64,000 bases of DNA from Aquimonas sp. (GTDB lineage Bacteria > Pseudomonadota > Gammaproteobacteria > Xanthomonadales > Xanthomonadaceae): the NCBI GenBank assembly GCA_022241605.1, contig JAKOMQ010000015.1, forward strand, positions 36,846-100,845, read 5' to 3'. Position numbers and translations under genes: made by a program. Under the pieces are notes generated by a model. The model did no database searches and had not been told where the DNA came from. It worked only from the letters and a program-made list of their open reading frames with translations. Below, one piece after another: positions 55,420 to 63,755 of this stretch; the first letter of the stretch is position 1, and each line of letters starts with the position of its first letter.

Positions 55420-57198
55420 TCAGCGGCCTCCCTGCGAACGCTGCAGCAGGGCCTCCATGCGCTCCAGACGTGCGCGCAGATTCGCATTCTCTCCGCGCAG
55501 GTCGACCAGTTCGGCCTCCAGCGCCTGCTGCTGGATCGCGAGCTCGCGCGCGGCGGCAGTGGTGAGCACCTGGATATCCGATGTGTTGACTCTCAGCAGG
55601 GGCGCGGTTTTCGGGTCAGCCTCTGGATCGACGCTGACCGCATTCGGCAGGGTCTCCAGCAGCTCCTGGGCGATGTAGCCGAGGTGCTCGCGATCCTCGC
55701 CGCCGTTGTCGGCGAGATACTCGGGGCGATAGCGGAAGCGCGTGGGACTGAGCGCCAGCAGCGCCTCGGTGGCGGCCTCGATGTCCTTGACCTGGTGCTT
55801 GACCCGCGCGTCCGAGGTCGTGTCCCAGGTGCTCTGGTTGTCGCTGCGCCGAGCGCCGCCCATCACCAGAAGCCCATTGGCGCCCGGCGTCGGTGGGACC
55901 AGGCCGGTGACATTGCCGATCCGCAGGCCGCCGTTGGCGAAACCGGTAAGCACGCCGGTGCCACCAACGCTCACGCGCAGCGGATCGCGACCCTCCGGCG
56001 CGCGGATGGTGAACCATGCGGCCGCGTTGTTGGAGACAAGGTTGTCGTGGGTGAACTGGACCGATCCCTGCGCCCGCACCAGGAACTGGTCCTCTCCACC
56101 GGAGATGAAGTTGCCGTCCTGGCTGTCGGCCCAGGCGAAGGTGCCGCGGTGGCCATTGACGCCCTCGGCGAACACGCCTGTACAACCCTCACCCGGCTCG
56201 CCGGATGCCGAACCCGGCCGGATCTTGGCGCGACGCCCGCCGGCCCAGGACCAGGCGCCACCGGCGCAATTCAGCGCGCCCCCGCCGACGGTGGCGGTGG
56301 AGCCGCTGGCGGTGTTGCTGGCGCCGCCGCCGACGGTGCTGCGGACACCGCTGGCGGTGTTCTGCAGCCCGCCGCCCACCGTCGAGGCCTCTGCGCTCGC
56401 AAGGTTTTCGCGGCCGCCAACCACGGTGCTGACGCGCCCGCTGGCGGTGTTGCCCGCGCCCCCGCCGACCGTGGCGAACGCGGCATCGGCCGCGTCAGGG
56501 TTGTCGTTGCCGGCGCGATTGCCGGCGCCGCCGCCGACGGTGCCGTAATGGTCAGTGACCCGGTTCGGGCCCTCGCCCGCCACCGCCGGATCCGAGTCCA
56601 CCGGCGCGCCACCGCCGCCCACCGTGGCGCCCCGCACGGAAGAGCCGATCGCGGCCGGACGATTGGCGCTGGAGCCGGCCACCACGTTGGCGCTGATGGC
56701 GGTGCCGGAGACCACGTTGGGGGTGATCCGCAGGCTCGCCATGTTGTTGGTGCGGATCACCAGCGGCACGTTGTCGGTGGTGCCGAGGAAGTTGACCAAG
56801 GCGCTGCTGCCGGCATCGCCCGTGGTGCTCCAGCAGGTGCCAATGCTGCCGCCCTTGGCCTGGCTGCGGCCGGGCAGGCCGCTGAAGGCCGCGCTGCCGG
56901 CCTCGCGTACAGCCACCTCCAGCCAGACCTCGTCGGCATTCCGCAGCGGCAGATCAAGGTCCAGCCGGAAGCGGCCCTCCACCACCTCCACCCCGTGGAA
57001 GGTGATCGGCTCGGCCAGCGCGGCACCGAGGATCTGATGTGTATACGCGCTGAGCTTCAAGTCATAGCGGCCATTGGCCGGCTGGCCGGCGTCATCGAGT
57101 CGGCCTTCGTAGACAAAGCTGGCGGCCAGCGCGGCAGGGCTCAACAGGGCGAACGTGAGGGTGGCAGTCAGGACGTGGGCCAATCGGGTAGGCGACAT
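55420..57198 (-). CDS. Secreted YadA-head-like protein with S74 endosialidase-chaperone domain (paralog)
   Basis: A 592-residue paralog of the next gene. The signal peptide ends near 'SPAALAASF'; an N-terminal beta domain follows (about 27-115, 'EGRLDDAGQPANGRYDLKLS'), then YadA-like head repeats including five 15-residue units 'TVGGGxxNTASGxxS' (243-317). The S74 domain has 'TTSDARVKHQVKDI' with S462-D463 and 'DREHLGYIAQELLETLPNAV', and ends in a coiled coil (about 555-592). Retention of the Ser-Asp pair implies self-cleavage after trimer assembly. Phage genes are absent, so this is a chromosomal surface or secreted fibre-like protein; its attachment is unknown. Confidence 0.84.
   Translation of the reverse strand: MSPTRLAHVLTATLTFALLSPAALAASFVYEGRLDDAGQPANGRYDLKLSAYTHQILGAALAEPITFHGVEVVEGRFRLDLDLPLRNADEVWLEVAVREAGSAAFSGLPGRSQAKGGSIGTCWSTTGDAGSSALVNFLGTTDNVPLVIRTNNMASLRITPNVVSGTAISANVVAGSSANRPAAIGSSVRGATVGGGGAPVDSDPAVAGEGPNRVTDHYGTVGGGAGNRAGNDNPDAADAAFATVGGGAGNTASGRVSTVVGGRENLASAEASTVGGGLQNTASGVRSTVGGGASNTASGSTATVGGGALNCAGGAWSWAGGRRAKIRPGSASGEPGEGCTGVFAEGVNGHRGTFAWADSQDGNFISGGEDQFLVRAQGSVQFTHDNLVSNNAAAWFTIRAPEGRDPLRVSVGGTGVLTGFANGGLRIGNVTGLVPPTPGANGLLVMGGARRSDNQSTWDTTSDARVKHQVKDIEAATEALLALSPTRFRYRPEYLADNGGEDREHLGYIAQELLETLPNAVSVDPEADPKTAPLLRVNTSDIQVLTTAAARELAIQQQALEAELVDLRGENANLRARLERMEALLQRSQGGR
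56248..56472 (-). repeat. Five in-frame 45-base repeats inside the S74 protein gene
   Basis: Units translate as TVGGGAGNTASGRVS, TVVGGRENLASAEAS, TVGGGLQNTASGVRS, TVGGGASNTASGSTA and TVGGGALNCAGGAWS. The exact 15-codon period means recombination between units would change the fibre length without a frameshift. Confidence 0.8.
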
Positions 57199-57363
57199 GA
57201 AGGTGGGACTCCGTAGCGAGTACAGGAGGCGCTGCCGCGACTGCGACAGGCCGGATTCGGGCCATGGGCCCGCGCTCCCTCACTTCCACGCAAAGCGTCA
57301 GCCGCAGGGGCCAAACGGAGACACCAGGGTGAGCGGCCGGGCATTCGGGCAGACGTGCCCGGG

Positions 57364-57391
57364 GCAGGCGAGGTCCTCGCGGGGCGCCTGC
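57364..57391 (-). terminator. Hairpin candidate between the kinase and S74 genes
   Basis: GCAGGCG and CGCCTGC form a 7-bp stem around a 14-base loop, 34 bases past the minus-strand kinase stop. No T-run follows. It may separate the kinase from the S74 operon. Confidence 0.3.
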
Positions 57392-57424
57392 GTCTCGCGC
57401 CGAGGGCCGCTGGCTGCGCTGGTG

Positions 57425-60094
57425 CTACCAGACCAAGCGCGTGATCGGGTCCAGCGCCATCGCTTCGGCGATGCGCGGACTGTCGCTCCCGAAGACCTGT
57501 TCCAGCATGTCCGCGGCCTGCCCGCGGCGTTGGGCGGCAAGGTCTTCGCGCCCGGCGGCCGCCTCGATATCGGCCAGGGTCAGCAGCAGCAGGGCGCGCT
57601 CGTCATGCACGGCAAGTCCGGCCCGGTCGAACTCGGGCAGCAGGGCATCGGACAGTACGCGGGCCCCCTCGTGGTCGCCGTTGATCTGGCGCAAGGCAGC
57701 CAGAACGTGGCGGGCGCGCAGATGCATCAGGGAGAGGCGGTCAGGCTCTGCCGCGACCGCAGGCTCCAGCAGGGCCAGCGCATCGTCGGAGCGGCCGAGC
57801 TGGGCGATCAGATACGCGCGACGCAGAGCCCCGCCAAGCTGGTTTCGTGCCAGCTCGGCCCGGAAGGCACTGCTGTTGGCGATGGCCTCGTCGAGGGCCA
57901 ACGCTTCGTCGAATCGTCCCAGCGCGGACAGCGCCCGCACACGCGTGTTGGCCAGACCGATCCCGATGGGGTGCTCCTCACCAAGGTACTCGCGCACGAC
58001 CGCGAGACCTTCTTCGGCCGATCGGATCGCCTCCTCGTTGCGTCGCTGGTTGCGCAGCAGAATCGCCTGCGCGTTACGGATCCAGGCGATCCGCGCGCGC
58101 GGCGCGGACGGGCTCGAAAGCAGCAGCGTCTCAGCGTGAGCGCAATCGGATTCCGCTTCCGCGTGCTGCGCCAGCAGGGTTCGCGCCACGCAGCGGTTGA
58201 GGTAGTCGACCGCGGAACGGACGTCCTCAACGCCATTGACGGCAATCCGATCACGAAGTGTGCCCTCGGCGATTTCCAGTCCAAGCGCATGGTCACCGGT
58301 TGCCGTGGCAAGAATGCCCATCGTGGTGCGGATCGCAAGTCGACGCGGCGCGACATCCGCGCCTGAAGCCTCCCCGACAGCGAGAATCTGCAGGGCCTCC
58401 TCGATCAGGGCGCGTGCCGGCTCGAACTCACGCGCACGCACGTGGACTGAGGCCCGGTCGTGCAAGGTGGACGCGAGCGAGCCCTCCGGCAGCCTACCCC
58501 TGCCCTCGCGATGTTCGACGAGCACCCGGTCCAACTCGCGAACTGCGGCCTCCTCTCGCCCCAACTCGACCAACACCTGGGCCAACTCCGACCTCAGCTC
58601 CAGGCGGGCCGAGGGGGCCACCGTCAACTCCTGCTCGATCCGCGCAAGCGTGGCCTCTACAAAGTCGCCGAGATTCAGATTGGCCCCATCCCGGGCCCGG
58701 CCCGGATTGCTGGAACCAAACGAGCGCACGAGAAAGCTCTGCATCGCGGTAGCCACCTCGGCCTGAGTGCGAGCCCGTGCCGTGGCGGCTTCAGCTTCGG
58801 CCAGCGCTGCCGTGGCAACCTTGGCTTGCCACAGCGCACTGCCCAGCCCACCGATCAGGGCCAACAATACGATGCCGGCCGCCGCCACGCCCCCCGCGTG
58901 CCGCCGCATGAAACGCCGCGTGCGATAGCCGGCGCTGTCTCCACGCGCGAGCACCGGGCGCTGCTGCAGCCAGGCCCGCAGCTCGGCGGCAAACTCGGCC
59001 GCACCGGCGTAGCGTCGCTCCGGCTCCGGCCGCAGGGCCATCGCGAGGATGTGGTCGAGATCGCCGCGCAACTGGCGGGCGAGCCGGACCGGGTCGAGGA
59101 CATGGCCGTAATGCCGGCCGATCTCGTCGGCATGGCTGGCAGCCACCGCCTGGCTGGCGCGCAGGCTCTGGGTCTCGCGGCTGACCTCACCGGCAAGGGC
59201 TGCCATCTCGCGGCTGCTGCGCTGGTGCGGCAGGCGCCCGCTGAGCAGCTCGTAGCCGAGTACGCCGAGCGCGTAGACGTCGGTGGCGGTGCTGACCGGC
59301 TCGCCCAGGATCTGCTCGGGTGCGGCATAGGCCGGAGAGAGCACGCGCACGCCGGTGCCGGTGAGCGTGTCCTCGCCGCTGTCCTCCAACAGTTTGGCGA
59401 TGCCGAAATCCAGCAGGCGCGGCCGCCCGGCGGCATCGATCATCACGTTGCCGGGCTTCAGATCGCGATGCACCACCAGCCGCGCATGCGCGTAGGCCAC
59501 GGCATCGGCGATCTGCGCCAGCAGCTCGACTCGGGCTCGAAGATCCAGCGAGCGGGCGCTGGCATGGCGAAGCAGGGTGTCACCCTCGACCCGTTCCATC
59601 GCGTACCAGGGGCGCCCGCCCTCGCTCATGCCGCCGTCCAGCAGCCGCACGATGCCGGGGTGCTGCAGCCGCGCCAGGATGTGCCGCTCCTGCACGAAGC
59701 GCCGGAGAATCGACTGGGTGTCCAGGCCGCGCTTCAGCAGCTTCAGTGCCACCCGCTGCTCATAGACGCCGTCGGTGCGCTGCGCGGCCCAGACTTCACC
59801 CATGCCGCCCTCGCCCAGCGGCTCCAGCAGGCGATAAGGGCCGAGCTGTTCACCGCGGCACGTTTCCCAATCGGCGTGACCGCGGGCAGCGCCGAGCTCG
59901 GTGGGCAGGCCCGGCAGGCTGCGATCCAGCAGACCTTCCGCTTCGGCATCAGCGGCCAGCATCCGCTGCAGCGCGGCTGCGAGTTCAGGCGACTCGGCCT
60001 CGATCACCACCATGCGGGCTTCGCGCGCCTGCGGGTCGAGCTCGATCAGCTCGGAGAACAGCGCCAGTCGGCGCGCCTGCGTTGCGTCACCCAT
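57425..60094 (-). CDS. Membrane Ser/Thr protein kinase with C-terminal helical-repeat tail (paralog)
   Basis: An 889-residue kinase with the same plan as 36250-39018. A helical N-terminal region is followed by 'LGEGGMGEVWAAQR' (93 onward), K118, 'HRDLKPGN' (D211), 'DFG' (D229) and 'YAAPEQILGEPVS'. A membrane helix near 385-410 ('AAAGIVLLALIGGLGSALW') precedes about 480 residues of TPR-like repeats ('AESDCAHAETLLLSSPSAPR', 'GRSDDALALLEPAVAAEPDR'). All catalytic residues are present. It is upstream of the S74 operon on the same strand with about 225 bases between, so control of surface-protein expression or assembly is a possibility, not shown. Confidence 0.9.
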   Translation of the reverse strand: MGDATQARRLALFSELIELDPQAREARMVVIEAESPELAAALQRMLAADAEAEGLLDRSLPGLPTELGAARGHADWETCRGEQLGPYRLLEPLGEGGMGEVWAAQRTDGVYEQRVALKLLKRGLDTQSILRRFVQERHILARLQHPGIVRLLDGGMSEGGRPWYAMERVEGDTLLRHASARSLDLRARVELLAQIADAVAYAHARLVVHRDLKPGNVMIDAAGRPRLLDFGIAKLLEDSGEDTLTGTGVRVLSPAYAAPEQILGEPVSTATDVYALGVLGYELLSGRLPHQRSSREMAALAGEVSRETQSLRASQAVAASHADEIGRHYGHVLDPVRLARQLRGDLDHILAMALRPEPERRYAGAAEFAAELRAWLQQRPVLARGDSAGYRTRRFMRRHAGGVAAAGIVLLALIGGLGSALWQAKVATAALAEAEAATARARTQAEVATAMQSFLVRSFGSSNPGRARDGANLNLGDFVEATLARIEQELTVAPSARLELRSELAQVLVELGREEAAVRELDRVLVEHREGRGRLPEGSLASTLHDRASVHVRAREFEPARALIEEALQILAVGEASGADVAPRRLAIRTTMGILATATGDHALGLEIAEGTLRDRIAVNGVEDVRSAVDYLNRCVARTLLAQHAEAESDCAHAETLLLSSPSAPRARIAWIRNAQAILLRNQRRNEEAIRSAEEGLAVVREYLGEEHPIGIGLANTRVRALSALGRFDEALALDEAIANSSAFRAELARNQLGGALRRAYLIAQLGRSDDALALLEPAVAAEPDRLSLMHLRARHVLAALRQINGDHEGARVLSDALLPEFDRAGLAVHDERALLLLTLADIEAAAGREDLAAQRRGQAADMLEQVFGSDSPRIAEAMALDPITRLVW

Positions 60095-60256
60095 GCCTGC
60101 CCCCGTTCAAATCCGGCTCGCGGCTGTCTGCGACGAGCTTATAGCGTGCCGCGCGCGTCGCTGTCCGCATCCGCTGCAAACGACCCGCCGCATCGCCCTG
60201 GACCACTTCGACTGCGCGGCCTGTTGCCAGCCCGCGCAGTCGCCAAGCGCCTGTGC

Positions 60257-61936
60257 CTACTGTTGCTCGAACGCTCCGCTGTCGCAGGGCCCTGCTGCGC
60301 GCGGCATGCCGCGCACGTCCACCGGCAGGCAGTGCTCGCTGCGGCCCAGCCCACGCTGCGGCCTGTGCGCGCCGTCGCTGGGCCAGCCGACCACCGGGAA
60401 AGCCCCGCCGAAGCTGCCAATCTGCACGCCCAGCGCGTTGTCCCCACTCACGGACTGGTCAAGCCCGGGCAGCTGCGGGCAGGGCCAGCCGCGCGGGCCG
60501 TACTGGTTGCCGCCCAGGCTGATGATGCCGCCGTGGGGAGCATGGCAGAGCTCGGCCACCAGGCTGTTCGAGAGGCGCATCTGGGCGGTGGGGAATTGGG
60601 TGCTGTAGTCCTTGACCAGCGCGCGATTCATCGCGGGGGAGAGCAGCAGCGGCGACTGCTCGAACACGCTGATGTGGCGAAGGTCGGCGCTGCCGATGCT
60701 GTAGACGGCGGTGGCACCCGGCAGCTGCTGGTAGCGCTGGCCGCTGGAGAAGCTGGCGTTTTCGATGTGCACATCAGGGCCGGCGTTGTGAACGGCAGCG
60801 CCGCCGTTGAGGCTGAGGTTGCCCTGGAAGGAGGTCTGCGCGATCAGACGGGTGCCGTTGCTGACGCTGAGCGCGCTGCCGGGATCTGCGAGATGAATCG
60901 CGCCGCCGCCGCCTGCCAGCGCCTGGTTGCCGCTGAACCAGCTGTTCTCGACGTGCAGATCGCGTCTGACATGGAGGGCGCCGCCCAGATTGGCGCGATT
61001 GCCTTGGAAGATCAGCCCGGTTATGTCCACAGCTCCTGACGCGAGCATGGTGTTGCCCAAGGAGGAGACGGCACCGCCATCGTTGCCTGCCTGGTTGTCC
61101 ACGATCCGGAACTTGCCGCTGCTGCTCAGTCGCAGATTGTGCATACCGAGGCTGATCGCGCCACCGTGTGACCCGGCAGCGTTGTTGCTGAACTCGGTGT
61201 CGGCCAAGGCCTGCCATTCCACCCAGTTGCGGCTGTCCCAAATGTTTCCGCCAACAGCAAGCGCGCCGCCCGTGCCGATGGCCTGATTGCCGCGCACAGC
61301 CGTCTTGCTTGAGCTGACCTGGACTCGAAGCAGTGCCATGGCACCGCCATGCGAAGCCGAGTTGCCCTGCATGACCACGTCATCCAGCTGCAACGCTCCG
61401 TCGTAGTAGAAGAGCGCGCCGCCGCTCATCTCCGACTGGCACTGTTCGAGGATCATCCTGGTGAGGCTCAAGCTGCCGAAGCCACCACCGGCCTGAACGC
61501 AGCCACCGTGCCAGGCATTGCGGCCGTGACTGATGCGCAGGTGCTCCAGGCTCACCTTTCGACCCAGCGTATCCACACGGATCAGCGGCTGCGCATGACC
61601 CACGGCGATGGCGCTCCAGCGCAGATGCGAGGGGGTCTTGCCGATGCCGATCAGGCTCATGTCGGCACGCAGCTGCAGGGCCCCGCGGGTATCGTCGTTG
61701 GGCTGTGAGGCCAACGGCTTCCGGCTGAGCTGATAGGTGCCCGATGGCAACAGGATCCGCACCGGCTTGACCGAGGCGTTGGCGGCCAGCACCGCCGAGC
61801 GCAGGCTGCAGTCGCGCGGGCTGCAGGCATTCGGCACCGGATCATCGAAGCGGGTGACCAGCAGTTCGCTGGCGGCGGCCAGGCCAGGGCTGAGGGCGAG
61901 TGCTGCGCACAGCAGGGTGATGCGTGGGGTGGACAT
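60257..61936 (-). CDS. Secreted right-handed beta-helix (polymorphic outer-membrane-like) protein
   Basis: A 559-residue secreted protein from ATG 61936 (the track ORF adds 168 upstream residues on the far side of the true signal peptide). The signal peptide ends near 'SPGLAAASE'. It then shows 'CSPRDCSLRSAVLAANASVK', typical of this class, and repeated beta-helix turns with 'GGAxxL' and 'NxxxxxGGA' ('NSASHGGAMALL', 'NQAIGTGGALAV', 'NNAAGSHGGAISL', 'NQALAGGGGAIHL'). It closes with 'GPCDSGAFEQQ', the common C-terminal end of such proteins. No catalytic site is recognisable. Role unknown; surface or secreted localisation is inferred. Confidence 0.82.
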   Translation of the reverse strand: MSTPRITLLCAALALSPGLAAASELLVTRFDDPVPNACSPRDCSLRSAVLAANASVKPVRILLPSGTYQLSRKPLASQPNDDTRGALQLRADMSLIGIGKTPSHLRWSAIAVGHAQPLIRVDTLGRKVSLEHLRISHGRNAWHGGCVQAGGGFGSLSLTRMILEQCQSEMSGGALFYYDGALQLDDVVMQGNSASHGGAMALLRVQVSSSKTAVRGNQAIGTGGALAVGGNIWDSRNWVEWQALADTEFSNNAAGSHGGAISLGMHNLRLSSSGKFRIVDNQAGNDGGAVSSLGNTMLASGAVDITGLIFQGNRANLGGALHVRRDLHVENSWFSGNQALAGGGGAIHLADPGSALSVSNGTRLIAQTSFQGNLSLNGGAAVHNAGPDVHIENASFSSGQRYQQLPGATAVYSIGSADLRHISVFEQSPLLLSPAMNRALVKDYSTQFPTAQMRLSNSLVAELCHAPHGGIISLGGNQYGPRGWPCPQLPGLDQSVSGDNALGVQIGSFGGAFPVVGWPSDGAHRPQRGLGRSEHCLPVDVRGMPRAAGPCDSGAFEQQ

Positions 61937-62096
61937 GGGTGTGGTTCCGTGGCGGGTGTGGTTCTGTCCACGCAAGCCGGGGGCGGCAGGGGCCAACGCC
62001 ATCGAGATGCCCTGCGCTGGCCCCCGATGCGCTCGATTTGCGTGGTCCAGCACGCGGCTGACTGCAGCTGCAGCCATCACCACGGGAGATCCGACC

Positions 62097-62918
62097 ATGC
62101 ACAAGCACACCCTCACCGCCCTGCTCGCCCTGCTGCTGGGCAGCGCCACTGCCCACGCCCAGACCGAGGTCCGCGGCCATCTGCAGTTCGACGGCGAACG
62201 CAGCGCCGCCGTTGGCGGCATCGCCTGGATCGAGGACGAGGTCCTGCAGCTGGTGCTCGCCGATGTCGAACCCGATATGGACGCCATCGCCGCGGACGGA
62301 CAGCTGGACCGGATGGACCTGCTGCAGCTGGGCGGGCGCCAGCTTGAGCTGCGCATCGACCCTGAGAGCGGCGAGCTCTGGGGACTCACGCTCAGCCAGC
62401 CCGGCGAGGTGCTGAGTGGAGGCCATGAAGGCATGGACACGGCGCTGGTGCTCTCGACGTCCGGGCCATGGGCCGTGGGTGATCAGGTCAAGGGCCGCTT
62501 CGACGACGGCAGCCATGCCATCGAGTTCGATCTTGCCGTGCTGGGCACCGAATTGCCCAAGCCGGGCACGCCATTGCCCGCCGATGGCGGCGCTCCCGGC
62601 GCGGTGTTCCGAGCCATGGTGGAGGCGATTGGACGTGGCGACCTGGAAATCCTACTCACCAGCCAGGCGGCGGCCAACCGTGCCGAAATGCAGGAGGCTG
62701 TCGACGAGGGATTCGGCGCCAGCCTGATCGCCCGCGCGCAGAGCTTCACCGTCAAGCCCGAGGGCCTGCAGCTCCACGGCGGCCGCGCCACGGCGCAACG
62801 CGCGTGGGTGGACTACAGCGGCCGCGATGGTTTCGGCGGCACCCGCGGCACCGCCAGCCTGGTGATGGAAGACGGGGCCTGGAAGTTCGAGCAAACCGAC
62901 TCGGTGGCGACGGACTAG
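62097..62918 (+). CDS. Secreted protein of unknown function (first of a paralog pair)
   Basis: A 273-residue protein from ATG 62097, preceded by GGGAG. The signal peptide ends near 'SATAHAQTE'. The N-terminal domain (about 20-150) contains 'GGIAWIEDEVLQLVLADVEP' and 'GGRQLELRIDPESGELWGLT'; the C-terminal half has 'GAVFRAMVEAIGRGDLEILL' and a lipocalin/NTF2-like ending 'ASLVMEDGAWKFEQTD'. No family is recognised with confidence. The next gene repeats its N-terminal half with the same motifs. It is divergent from the beta-helix gene across 160 bases. Confidence 0.75.
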   Translation: MHKHTLTALLALLLGSATAHAQTEVRGHLQFDGERSAAVGGIAWIEDEVLQLVLADVEPDMDAIAADGQLDRMDLLQLGGRQLELRIDPESGELWGLTLSQPGEVLSGGHEGMDTALVLSTSGPWAVGDQVKGRFDDGSHAIEFDLAVLGTELPKPGTPLPADGGAPGAVFRAMVEAIGRGDLEILLTSQAAANRAEMQEAVDEGFGASLIARAQSFTVKPEGLQLHGGRATAQRAWVDYSGRDGFGGTRGTASLVMEDGAWKFEQTDSVATD

Positions 62919-63233
62919 GTTCTCTTGCAACGGCGCCGCGGTCCGCGACCGTCTCGGAGCAGCGCGACCGCAAGCCGCTGCCCACCTCAAAGACCGGCAT
63001 CGAGTGCGCCTCGGCGCACCTTGGGGTGTTCGGCCTCGCTCCGGTGGCGCTCATGGGAGGGTTCGGAAAACCCGAAACGCGACCCGTGCGCAGGCCCAAG
63101 CAGGCGCCACTGCTGCCGGCTCGGGGCTGGCCGGGCAGCGGCAGCCGTCGGCGATGGCCCCTGGAGGGACTGCATTGCGTGGTCTCAACAGCGGCGAACT
63201 GCAGCCGCGTCTGTCGTCCCGGGAGAACAAGCC
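62919..63233. other. Gap of about 315 bases between the paralogs
   Basis: No gene seen. It holds a small hairpin near 63062-63076 (TTCGG/CCGAA around an A-rich loop), and GGGAG just before the next ATG. Otherwise nothing recognisable. Confidence 0.4.
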
Positions 63234-63755
63234 ATGCGAATCCACGCCCGCGTCACCCTGTTGACCCTTCTCCTGGCCTGCGTGCCAGCCCGAGCGGAAG
63301 TCAGCGGGCACCTGCATTTGGGCGACCTGCGCAGCCCGGTCGTCGGCGGCATCGCCTGGATCGAAGATGGCGTGCTGCTGATCGTGCTCGCCGACACCCT
63401 GCCCGACACGCGGGCCCTCTCCGACGACGGCCGTCTGGATGTCATGGACCTGCAGCGTATGGGCGGTCGGCAGCTGGAGCTGCGCATCGACCCGCGGCGC
63501 GGTGAAGTCCTCGGTTACACCCTCAGCCAGCCCGGCGCTGTCCGCAGCGGCGGCTACGAGGACATCGAGGCGGGCCTGGTCCTCACGCGCTCCGCCCCAT
63601 GGCGCGTCGGGGATCGGGTCGCGGGCCACCTCAGGTACGGCCGCCATGCCGTCGAATTCGATCTGCCGGTGTCCGGTTCCGAAATTGACACAGGCGAGGT
63701 GACCTGCCGGCTTTTTCAGGACCACCGATTAGTTGAGGGAGGCTCGGTGGGTTGA
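63234..63755 (+). pseudogene. Second paralog, truncated by an IS3-family insertion
   Basis: ATG 63234 follows GGGAG. Native coding runs to about 63700 and matches the 62097-62918 protein: signal peptide to 'LACVPARAE', 'GGIAWIEDGVLLIVLADTLP', 'GGRQLELRIDPRRGEVLGYT', 'HAVEFDLPVSGSE'. After 'EIDTGE' the reading enters the insertion element and stops at TGA 63753-63755. The paralog has about 100 more residues, so the C-terminal domain is lost. The rest may lie beyond the element outside the window. Confidence 0.8.
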
